The translations under genes and the position numbers were made by a program. 36,368 bases of DNA from Tritrichomonas foetus (lineage: Eukaryota; Parabasalia; Tritrichomonadida; Tritrichomonadidae): assembly GCA_001839685.1 (NCBI GenBank), contig MLAK01000404.1, forward strand, positions 82,290-118,657, in the 5' to 3' direction. Positions 28,158-36,368 of the stretch are shown here, one piece after another. Within the stretch, counting starts at the first letter, position 1, and every line of letters begins with the position of its first letter. Under the pieces are notes generated by a model. That model ran no database searches, had not been told where the DNA came from, and worked only from the letters and a program-made list of their open reading frames with translations.

Positions 28158-29637
28158 ATGGATGGAAAAACATTGGAAGCACTATTCGATGCAATGAAAC
28201 AAGATGATATTGCATCATTCCAACATATTATTGATTATTATGTGAATCCACATGAACCAATTTATCAAATTCCACCAAATAATATTTTATTTGGAATTTC
28301 ACCATTTCCAATCGTGAATATTGCTGCTTCTTTTGGTGCATTTTTATGTGTTAGTTACCTTATGGAACATAATATTATTGAAAATTCTGTTGATGGTTTC
28401 AATAATACAGCTTTACATTGTGCTGCATTTTCTGGAAAAGTTGAAATCCTAAAAATATTATTAGAACACAATTATGAATCAAATTTATTAAATAAAAATG
28501 GAGAATTACCAATACATATTGCATCCATTTATAGTAATAATCACATTGTTTCTTTTTTGACTGAAGGAAGACTTAATAAATGTGATATTAAAAATTATAT
28601 GGGAAAAACACCACTGTCATTAGCTGTAGAAAAAAATAATATTGATTTAGCAGAATATTTAATTCAAAATTGTGGATGTGATGTTACAGTTGTTGATAAC
28701 TATAAAAATACACTTCTTCATCTTGCTGTTCAAAATTTATCTGGAAATACTGCTCCTTTTCTCATCAGCATTAATTTAATCAATATTAATAACATTAATT
28801 ATAGTGGTGAAACAGCTTTATTACTTGCCGCAAAAAAAGGATCATTTGATTTTTTCGTGAATTTGCTTTCGTTTGGTTCAAATCCTTTGATTCTTGATAA
28901 GAAGGGTAGATCTGTTTTGCACTATGCAATCATATCAAAGAATTTTGATTTAGTGAAATTTATTCTCGAAAATAAACTGGTTTATCCAGCACAAGAAGAT
29001 GCCAATGGAATGACACCATTTCATTTTGCTGTAAAATATGGTGATTTGACTATGGTCCAATTCATTTCCCAATATGATATTTCAAATATTAATAACAGTA
29101 AAAATGGAATGGCGCCTTTACATATTGCATGTAAACATAATAAATTGGAAATCGTTAAATTTTTATTATCATTTAAAAATATTGATCATAATATTGAAAA
29201 TTTATATGGACAAAGTATACTCCATATTGCTTCACGTTTGAATTCAATAGATATATTACTTTTTCTTCTTGGTGAATTTGACCAAAATAATAATAAGTTT
29301 GATATTTCACTCCCAGATGTGCATGGCGTTTTTTAATTTCTTTTCTTGGACTCCCCTTCATTTTGCTGCATGTAAAGGATCTTTTCAAATGATAGATTTA
29401 CTCATACATAAAGGTGCAGATATATCATACAAAACAGATGATGGCGTTTTTCACATATATTTTATAAAAAACCTTTTGACATTGCTGTTGAAAGAGGTTC
29501 CAGACAAATTATCAATCAGATTTTAACAGCAGAAAGTGAGTTAATGTCATATATTGATTCACAAAGGAATGTTGCAGTAGATGAAGAGATATTAACTGCC
29601 CAAATAGAAGAGGATATTAATGATGAAACTATGAATT

Positions 29638-29669
<32 letters not shown>

Positions 29670-29765
29670 ATATTTTTCAATGATGAAGAACATCGATTTT
29701 CCAAATTACCTCCTCTTCGTAAATTCCAATTTCCATTCAATAAAACAACTCAAAGCAATTTGTAA
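28158..29765 (+). CDS. Ankyrin-repeat protein, frame interrupted by two ~20-nt insertions
   Basis: About a dozen ankyrin repeats run from residue 40, for example NNTALHCAAFSGKVEILKIL, NGMTPFHFAVKYGDLTMVQF and NGMAPLHIACKHNKLEIVKF. The first frame ends at a TAA at 29334. The next repeat (WTPLHFAACKGSFQMIDLLI) continues in another frame, and the last (KPFDIAVERGSRQIINQIL) in a third, which runs to TAA at 29763-29765 through an Asp-rich tract and an acidic tail. Each break is a pure insertion of 19 or 20 bases directly after the glycine of the repeat turn; removing both restores perfect ankyrin spacing. Ankyrin proteins mediate protein binding and form huge families in trichomonads. Whether this copy is functional depends on what the insertions are. 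Confidence 0.8.
29328..29346 (+). other. 19-nt insertion in ankyrin gene (first)
   Basis: After GATGTGCATGGC the sequence GTTTTTTAATTTCTTTTCT separates the turn glycine from TGG ACT CCC CTT CAT (WTPLH). It contains an in-frame TAA. It begins like the second insertion (ATGGCGTTTTT in both) and lies in the same register of the repeat. Boundaries may be shifted one base to the left. Confidence 0.65.
29446..29465 (+). other. 20-nt insertion in ankyrin gene (second)
   Basis: After GATGATGGC the sequence GTTTTTCACATATATTTTAT separates the turn glycine from AAA AAA CCT TTT GAC (KKPFD). Same position within the repeat as the first insertion and same initial GGCGTTTTT. No AG lies at the 3' boundary, so it is not a canonical GT-AG intron. 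Confidence 0.65.
29641..29666 (+). repeat. GAT microsatellite (poly-Asp)
   Basis: Nine or so GAT codons encode an aspartate run near the C-terminus of the ankyrin protein. Confidence 0.9.
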
Positions 29766-30148
29766 TTACCTATAGTACATTATAGAAATAATATGAATGA
29801 ATTATAAAAATATGTTTGTTTATAAAATAATCCCCCATTAATAAAGTATATTTATTAAATACAAATGAATTTTGCAATCTTTATGATGTTTACAAACTTG
29901 TTAAATTGATCAAATGAGTGCTAATATATATATATTCTCCTATTTTATTGTTCACAGAATTCAGAATTTGACATTCAGATCATATCATTAATAATGATTC
30001 ATTACTCATTACTGCATATATTATGTGGAATTCTAAACGGCAAAGTAATTGTAAAGCTACTCCTTGATACATATTACATGATGAGGGAATGAGAAAAAAT
30101 GTAAGTTAATCAGATTTTGAGACAATTTAAGAAACAAAAAAGAAATAT
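29766..30148. other. Convergent intergenic region, nothing recognised
   Basis: About 380 bases between the 3' ends of the ankyrin gene and CK2 beta. AT-rich, with a short TA run near 29923-29934. Confidence 0.5.
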
Positions 30149-30778
30149 TTATTCAGATAGAGGTTTTTCTTCATGAGAATTTTGAGTTGGCTGGTAAATA
30201 CGAAAGCCAAATATACGAGGAGTATATTCAGGCTTTTCAGGGAGTTCAAACTCTTTATGTATTTTACACAATTGTTCAACCCAAGTTGGGCCAAAATATG
30301 CTCCGTCAATTTTCGCAATTTTTTCGTCTGTAACATTATAAAATTCTTTGCAATTCGGGCAAAACATTTTAATTGTTTTGTCTCCAATTTCATCTGTTAT
30401 TCCGTATGGCACGCAAATGGTTTTTCGGCAAAAAATGCGTGGGCAGTGTTGAAATACTTTTGACTTTTGTTTGGCGACCATTTTTTCCATTCCTTCGATT
30501 GTATTAATATATCGCGAATGAATTAAACCGAAAATTGTCTCGGCCTGTTGCTGAATACTTGGATTTGTTTCGTCGGTTATTGATTGTGTCTCGATCTGGG
30601 CGGCCTGAATCATCTGCTGATTGGTTAAAATGAGGTTTTTCGCTTCCTCAAAATTATCCACTTTCTTCTTAAAAAATGGATCATTGAGGCATCTTTTGAC
30701 ATAATCCGAATCTACATCGACAAAAACATATGAAGAAGGTTGGGCTAAAAAATTATTAACCCAAACAAGGTTTTCCAT
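30149..30778 (-). CDS. CKB1: Casein kinase II regulatory (beta) subunit
   Basis: A 209-residue CK2 beta subunit, close to the usual 215. The N-terminus LVWVNNFLAQPSSYVFVDVD corresponds to the family WISWFC...FFCEVD; the region QQQAETIFGLIHSRYINT is the strongly conserved AAEMLYGLIHARYI helix. The zinc-finger cysteines are present as C112-x4-C117 (CPRIFC) and C140-x2-C143 (CPNC), which form the dimer interface. The signature DGAYFGPTWVEQL and the C-terminal PRIFGFRIY, which in other species contacts CK2 alpha, are intact. The subunit dimerises and holds two catalytic subunits. The acidic loop of animal CK2 beta is weak here. The first ATG is used. The symbol is by family; paralogue number is unknown. 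Confidence 0.93.
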   Translation of the reverse strand: MENLVWVNNFLAQPSSYVFVDVDSDYVKRCLNDPFFKKKVDNFEEAKNLILTNQQMIQAAQIETQSITDETNPSIQQQAETIFGLIHSRYINTIEGMEKMVAKQKSKVFQHCPRIFCRKTICVPYGITDEIGDKTIKMFCPNCKEFYNVTDEKIAKIDGAYFGPTWVEQLCKIHKEFELPEKPEYTPRIFGFRIYQPTQNSHEEKPLSE

Positions 30779-30963
30779 GTCAAGTCGATTCGGTAAATAT
30801 GGATTTCATTTCACATGACATACAATGTTTTCCAATCAAGTAACTTTTTCTGAATTTTCCTGTCAATTTTGGATCGGCAAGGTCAAAAATATTTGACTTT
30901 GCTTCATTAACTTTATTGATAATCCATTTCCAGACAAAGCCGTAATCGAAAGCGATTAATTTC

Positions 30964-33198
30964 AGCTTTTACTTAAATTAGAAGATGATTTATTAAATCT
31001 ATCCGAAGATAATTTCGCTATCACCAAAGCCTTCATTACCGAAAATTTAGATAAAATAGGTCGCCATACGCTTTTCAGATTGATCACATCAATATATCTA
31101 GCACTCCGCCAAATGCTTGACATTATTATCCCCCTATTAGAAACTTTTGACGAAACAGGAGAATTCATCCTTCACTATGCTGCCTTTGCACTTGGTTATT
31201 TCACACAATTTCAATTTTTAACTGCTGACTTTGGTAATTTTCAATATTTGTTCGAAAAACTCCACGACATGGGTGTAATTAATTCCGATTTATTGAATTC
31301 GATTTATATTCCAAAGTACTGCATTGATACAAATACAGAAATTGAAGATGCAATTATTCATGATGACGCTGATAAACTCATAAAACTACATTCAGAAAAT
31401 ACAAGAATAGATGTCAAAAATTTAGAAACTTTTGATTTCAAAGAATCAAATCGATTGAATAAACCAAAAAGATTAATCGATTGTGCCGCTTTTTATGGAG
31501 CTTCCAAGTGTTTCAATTTTTTGCTTTTGAGTGGAGCTGGACTCACCAAAAATTTAATGAGAAACGCAATTCATGATCAAAATGTTGACATTATTCATAA
31601 AGTTGACGATGAAATTGCATCCTTTCCCAGAACTCGATATAATATTTCAGAAACCAAGATTATGGAAATGAAAAAATCACTTTTATTTTTATTCGGATAC
31701 CGAAAACATCGCTGCAGTTTTACATGCCAATGAAATTTTGGAATGGTTAATTGATACAAAAAATCTTAGTTTTAATATTGAACAAAACTCTTTCATCATT
31801 TTGAATAAACTTTTTTGTTCATGCTCATTTCATGCTTTGAGATTGTTGTTTTTGCAATTAACAAAGAAACTTCCGAAAAACGAGCATGTAAGATTAATGA
31901 TTAACAATTGAGCGTGAAATCAATAATCATTTCATGTATTTCAGTTTATGGAAATCAAATCATTCTGAAATATTTAATTTCAAATTATTACCAGTATTAT
32001 ATAATTCCTTCAGTCTATCACATTTTTGGTGATTTACATAAGGCTCATTTAGCAAATAATTTCACAGGGATTTCCAATATTTTGAAATATGAAAATAATG
32101 AAATAATCAAATCAATCATTGATCATCCTCTTTTTGATTATAATATTCAATACATTGATTTCCAAAACGAATGCTTTTATGAGCAATTGAAAAAAAAAAA
32201 ATCATGTGTAAAGGTGTTTATAAATATAATTACTGTACTATTTTTATCAAATGTGTCAATCAAACAATTATTTCTTGAATGAATTTGATTATTACAAAAT
32301 TGATGTCCTGAACCAAAGAACACTTTCACCTTTGATCTTTGCGATGAAATACCTCTCAAATAATATTTGTATGCATTTGTTGAATAAAAAAGATATTGAT
32401 ATCAATGACAATCGAAATACAGANAAAACGACAGCCCTACATCAAGCTTGTATCAGAGGGAAAATTAAACTTGTAACTGAATTATTGAAAAAAGAGCATA
32501 TTAAAATCAATCAGAAGAACAAAGATAACAATTGTCCTTTAGAACNATTNCTTTACTNTCATAAATTCAGAGACAGTAAATATATTGGAGATACTTATAA
32601 TGTTAATGAAGAAGAAATTGATATTGAAAAAGTGAACAAAAATCATAAAGAAATCATTAATATGTTAGTTGATGATAAAAGAACAACATTTACTCGAAAT
32701 CTTCTGGAAGATTTAATTATGTATTTCATTTGCAAGAATGATGCTTCTAAAGTTGATTATCTTTTGAAACAATCCATGAATTTTTCAAAACTCGATTTTC
32801 CAAGATTTTTTGATGAGGCAAAGAAAAGAAAATATTATGAAATTATTGATTTGGTTTTAAATGATGACAGGTTTAATTTTAATGAGTTTTATCCTACTTT
32901 GGTGAATGAGTTAGTTTTAGACGATAAAGGNCAACTTTTGAATGTTTTACTCAAAAATGAAAAGGTAGATATCAATAATTTTAATGAAGCAATCGATGAA
33001 TCAGATACNAATAAAACAGAAAAGACCAGCTATACCCCATTAATGATTGCTTGTATTCATTCTAAGTATAAAATTGTTGAAAANCTTTTGCAACATCCAA
33101 AAATTGANGTTNATTTGTCNAATGATCATGGAGAAACAGCTTTTTGTTACGCAAACAAAGGAACCCAGAAAATTTTTGAGAAGTATGGTAAAATTTAA
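30964..33198 (+). pseudogene. Decayed DUF3447/ankyrin-repeat gene
   Basis: The coding signal is spread over several frames. 30964-31700 reads LKLEDDLLNLSEDNFAITKA, then RLIDCAAFYGASKCFNFLLL SGA, the DUF3447-like N-terminal region common to trichomonad ankyrin proteins. Near 31695 the frame moves (SDTENIAAVLHANEILEWLI), again near 31905, and again around 32190-32250, after which repeats such as KTTALHQACIRGKIKLVTEL and YTPLMIACIHSKYKIV run to TAA at 33196-33198. A stop at about 30957 precedes the recognisable N-terminus and no ATG is present there. Ten isolated Ns at 32424-33120 show poorly resolved bases. It is a pseudogene, or a multicopy gene whose assembly mixes paralogues; several breaks at homopolymers make base errors possible. 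Confidence 0.7.
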
Positions 33199-33448
33199 AA
33201 GCTAAATTATTAAACTATTAAATAACGAAACTATATTAAATCGCTATTCTCTTAAAAATGAAACTCTTAAAACTATATTCTTGATGAATAAACACATTAA
33301 TGAATAAATTTAAGAATGAATAAACACATTAATGAATAAACATATAAATGAATAAACTTCTGAATGGAATCTGTCCGATTTCAAAATTATATATATTAAA
33401 AAGATCATATTTTTCATCAAAATTTCCTTTATTTTATCAAATTTGAGT
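33199..33448. repeat. Short tandem repeat ATGAATAAAC in convergent intergenic DNA
   Basis: Between about 33283 and 33358 the motif ATGAATAAAC or close variants recur five times, including a longer duplicated block ATGAATAAACACATTA. It lies between the 3' ends of the ankyrin pseudogene and the CFAP52-like gene. No function suggested. Confidence 0.7.
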
Positions 33449-35170
33449 TCATACGCTAAGAACGCCAATGCTTCCATTAATTCCAGAAACCATTACACGA
33501 TTATTAGCAAAGAATCTAACATCAGAAACCTCATGGCTGTGAACATTAGTATCGCTGATCTTTCTAAATGAATCAAAGTCCCAAATGGATACATTTCCAT
33601 TAACATGACCAATAGCGAACTTTGAACCATCTGGAGAAATAGACATACTTGTGGTTTCATTTGTTTTCACATTATTTAGTGGCTTGTTTGATTCAGAAAC
33701 GCAGAATTTCTCAATATGACCATCTTGGGTAACAGCAAGCATGTAGTCACCTGTTACATCGACATCAGTCACATGTGAATCGAATCCAGTCAATCTATCA
33801 ATCATCTTTTCAGCTGCAATATCAAACAAGCAGACAGACATGTCCTCACTTGATGAATAAAGATGAGTTGCTGTTGGAAGGAATTTAACAGAAGTTACAC
33901 CCATTGTATGATTCTTAAAATGTGTAAGCATTTCTCGTGTTCGAACATCCCAAATCCTTACAGCAAAATCAGCTCCACCAGTTGCAAAGAATCTTCTTGT
34001 TGGTGCAATTTCAACTGCATTTACAGCTGTATGATGACAATGTAAGATTTCGAAGAGTCTCTCGCCAGTTGTGAAATCAAATCCACCAAGAGCACCATTT
34101 TCACAGCCAGCAACAAGTAAATGTGTTGAAAGAGAGACGCATGTTGGCTTTGATCTGAAATTGGAATCAAATGAAAGAGTGCAATTCATATTTCGATTAT
34201 CCCATACTTTAATTGTTCGATCAGAACCTGCAGAAACAGCAACATTTCCACAACAATCAATTGAATAAACAGGAACGGAATGGCTCTGCCAAATCTCGCC
34301 TCCTTGGTTGGAGAAAAGATAACCATCTTTTGTTAAAACATGGGTGTCATACACACCAGCAACTGGATGGCCACAGTCGAAAATTTCTTGCGCAGAAAGC
34401 TCGGTAACAGCCAAAATTTTTCCATCGCCGGTACCAGCAAGGATTCCGCCATCTGGTGCAGTATAAATATCAGTAATTCCATTTCTGCCTCCACTAAATA
34501 CTTTCACTAATGTTTTACTATGTAATTCAAAAATCAAAAAGTCCGACGAAAGTGTTCCACATATTAAGTATTCGGGTGTGAATGCAAATGATGTGATTGA
34601 TCGTGTGTATTTGCCCATTGGTAAAAATTCACTTTGTATGGTTCCCTGCGGATCAACAATATGGAGCTGAACACCATCTGGTCCGGATGTTGCCAAATAG
34701 AAGGTTTTTGTTGGTCCTCCTTTGACGTCTGGAACTCTGCCTCCCCATTTCATTGAAACTGCTTTTTTGATTGAGCGATGAGTGACGATATTTCCGGATG
34801 CCATATCCCAAATGACTAGCCTTCCCTCTTCGCCATATGTGGCTAGTAAACGTTCGTCCTGTGAAAATGCGAGACAAAGAATGCCGTTGTCGTGTTCTGA
34901 AAAGCGGAAAAGAAGCGATCGATCTGAATAACGCCACACAACGACATCCGAGCGAATGCCTTCTTCGCCGGCTGCAATCATTCGTCCCTTTGGCGAGATG
35001 TCCATCGCTGTGATGTTCGTATCGTGCTCACGTAAAAATTGTTGGCTTCCATTCGGTGATTCAACAACAACGTATCTGGATGATGGATAAATGATGGATC
35101 TGTCGATTGGATTTATGAATAAGCATGGTGGGTGGATTGGTGTAAAGCCTCTGAATGCGCAAAGAGACAT
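33449..35170 (-). CDS. CFAP52/WDR16-like axonemal WD40 protein
   Basis: A 573-residue protein made wholly of WD40 repeats, close to the length of CFAP52 (about 620), which forms two beta-propellers inside the B-tubule of doublet microtubules. The start follows the family: FRGFTPIHPPCLFINPIDRS IIYPSSRYVVVES, then QQFLREHDTNITAMDISPKG RMIAAGEEGIRSDVVVWRY and LAFSQDERLLATYGEEGRLV IWD, matching the CFAP52 pattern of IYP, FLxGHxNxV, ISxxGxxIASG, ADIxxW and LAFSxxDxxL. Later blades include TRRFFATGGADFAVRIWDVR and HLYSSSEDMSVCLFD. Trichomonads have several flagella, so an axonemal protein is expected. A paralogous WD40 protein cannot be excluded. The first ATG at 35170 is used. Confidence 0.75.
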   Translation of the reverse strand: MSLCAFRGFTPIHPPCLFINPIDRSIIYPSSRYVVVESPNGSQQFLREHDTNITAMDISPKGRMIAAGEEGIRSDVVVWRYSDRSLLFRFSEHDNGILCLAFSQDERLLATYGEEGRLVIWDMASGNIVTHRSIKKAVSMKWGGRVPDVKGGPTKTFYLATSGPDGVQLHIVDPQGTIQSEFLPMGKYTRSITSFAFTPEYLICGTLSSDFLIFELHSKTLVKVFSGGRNGITDIYTAPDGGILAGTGDGKILAVTELSAQEIFDCGHPVAGVYDTHVLTKDGYLFSNQGGEIWQSHSVPVYSIDCCGNVAVSAGSDRTIKVWDNRNMNCTLSFDSNFRSKPTCVSLSTHLLVAGCENGALGGFDFTTGERLFEILHCHHTAVNAVEIAPTRRFFATGGADFAVRIWDVRTREMLTHFKNHTMGVTSVKFLPTATHLYSSSEDMSVCLFDIAAEKMIDRLTGFDSHVTDVDVTGDYMLAVTQDGHIEKFCVSESNKPLNNVKTNETTSMSISPDGSKFAIGHVNGNVSIWDFDSFRKISDTNVHSHEVSDVRFFANNRVMVSGINGSIGVLSV

Positions 35171-36304
35171 TTTTTTGATGATAGAAAAATTTTATAACGA
35201 ACAGAAAATCACATCATAGGATAAATTATTGACCTATAATTCCACCTTAGCTAATTTATGAAATGATGACTTTCAAAAGAAAGTAATTAAAAATTCAGAC
35301 TATAATTTTGTAAACTACTCTAACATTTTAGGATGAATTGATTAAATAGCCAAAATTGGTGAATTTCAAAATTGGATCATTTATATCTAACTTGATGCTT
35401 CTTATCAAATTGATTATTGAGCTCAATTATTAGACCAATATGAGGGAATATTTCTGAAAATAGCACAGATTTCAAATGTTTTGGAATAATTTTTGATAAG
35501 TAGAGCAAATTGAGGATAACTGTAAACATGTTCTACTAGTATAACTCTGCTATATATCCAATGATCTCCTTCATAAACACATCAATAAGTAATTGACTTA
35601 AAATAATATTATTAAAGCTTGCTTAATTCATATAAACGTGATGTTTTACTCAAAATCTTGGAATAATCGATAAATAAAGAAAACACAATTCAAAAAATCA
35701 ATAATGAATGGTATAACATTGGCTCATAGAATCTATGTTTTAGTGAGTGATGGATCCATTCAGCACGATCCATAAAATATCTTCAATTTACTTTTTTTTT
35801 TTTTTTTTATTTTATTTTGAAGAAAGTTGACTTGGAAATATTGGACAAGATTCACAACGAATGAACGAATTTGGATGAACTTCATATGAACATAAGTAAT
35901 ATTAAAAGTAAAAGTGATAATGATCTTCAAAGGAAGCAAAAAGTCCCTATGAATTTATCACTAAGATATATTAGAGTTGAGTTGGTCTGCATTCACAAAA
36001 GCTGAAGAACTTGAGATGTGATTTTATTTCTCCAAAAAAGAAAACTATCGAATAAAACAAAACAAGCAGAAAGATAATCACGACAATCTAATAGTGTTTT
36101 CGTCCAAGAGAATAAATTTTATGTAAATTAGTTTTTTATGATTGTACGATCAATATTCTTTTAGGTTAATGTATGTGAAGTTATTAGATTGTGATTTCTT
36201 TTATGGTTAGTTCATCTTTCTAATAACTTTTTCCTTCAGCAGCGAAAATTTAAAGTCTTTTTGACACTAAATTATCAGAAAAAAACGAACTATCCTCCTA
36301 TATG
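35171..36304. other. Intergenic region, no gene seen
   Basis: About 1.1 kb upstream of the CFAP52-like gene. AT-rich with a poly-T tract near 35791-35810 and a small inverted repeat ATGGATC/GATCCAT near 35750-35775. No ORF with coding character. Confidence 0.5.
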
Positions 36305-36359
36305 AAAGGTTTACAAAATGGTCCCCCAAAGATTTTGTGGGACCATCCCATAAACCTTT
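36305..36359. repeat. Imperfect hairpin at the window end, possible transposon end
   Basis: AAAGGTTTA (36305-36313) pairs with TAAACCTTT (36351-36359), and ATGGTCCC (36318-36325) with GGGACCAT (36339-36346), leaving a 4x4 internal loop and a 13-base apical loop. The arms are markedly more GC-rich than the surroundings. Such compound terminal palindromes are usual at ends of DNA transposons or MITEs; the other end would lie outside the window. Confidence 0.6.
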
Positions 36360-36368
36360 GTCCTACCA

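Noticed and set aside
29328..29465. Canonical GT-AG spliceosomal introns in the ankyrin gene
   Set aside because: Both insertions can begin with GT, but neither has AG at its 3' boundary nor the branch motif known for Trichomonas introns.

Overview
The window looks like nuclear DNA of a parabasalid (trichomonad) protist, most likely Tritrichomonas or a close relative. It is strongly AT-rich. Genes are mostly single uninterrupted ORFs on both strands, with no bacterial operons or Shine-Dalgarno pattern, and several start a few bases after a trichomonad-type initiator (TCAYW). Two ankyrin proteins are present, one with the DUF3447-like N-terminal region typical of trichomonads, together with eukaryotic cell-cycle, ESCRT, WAVE, TOR and flagellar genes. 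Assignment to a species is inference. Runs and single Ns show this is a draft assembly.

Layout. 1-3.7 kb is gene-poor: a 1,174-bp element with 13-bp terminal inverted repeats and an exact 8-bp target duplication (265-1454), followed by decayed coding fragments. 3.76-10.36 kb holds a metallo-beta-lactamase-fold hydrolase (+), a mitotic-type cyclin (-) and a two-pass membrane receptor (+) with a dCache-like ectodomain and a possible degenerate cyclic-nucleotide phosphodiesterase region. 12.1-14.0 kb is a PPP-family Ser/Thr phosphatase whose catalytic domain is split by a pentapeptide minisatellite that contains an assembly gap. 15.6-22.0 kb has two ESCRT-associated proteins on the minus strand, a VTA1-like protein and a BRO1-domain (ALIX-like) protein, separated by a small unknown gene (-) and a Pelota/Dom34-like protein (+) that appears to lack its central domain. 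22.5-27.0 kb has a NAP1/HEM subunit of the WAVE complex (+) and the TOR-complex subunit LST8 (+). 28.2-33.2 kb has an ankyrin protein broken by two roughly 20-nt insertions in the same register, casein kinase II beta (-) and a decayed DUF3447/ankyrin gene (+). 33.4-35.2 kb is a CFAP52/WDR16-like axonemal WD40 protein (-). The window ends in a strong imperfect hairpin that may be a transposon end.

The genes do not form one pathway; they are mostly conserved housekeeping or regulatory genes with trichomonad-expanded families between them. The most unusual points are the Pelota without a middle domain, the paired micro-insertions in the ankyrin gene, the minisatellite inside the phosphatase domain, the receptor with a phosphodiesterase-like but apparently ligand-free cytoplasmic region, and the TIR/TSD element. 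One 444-bp duplication in the BRO1 gene is most likely an assembly error.
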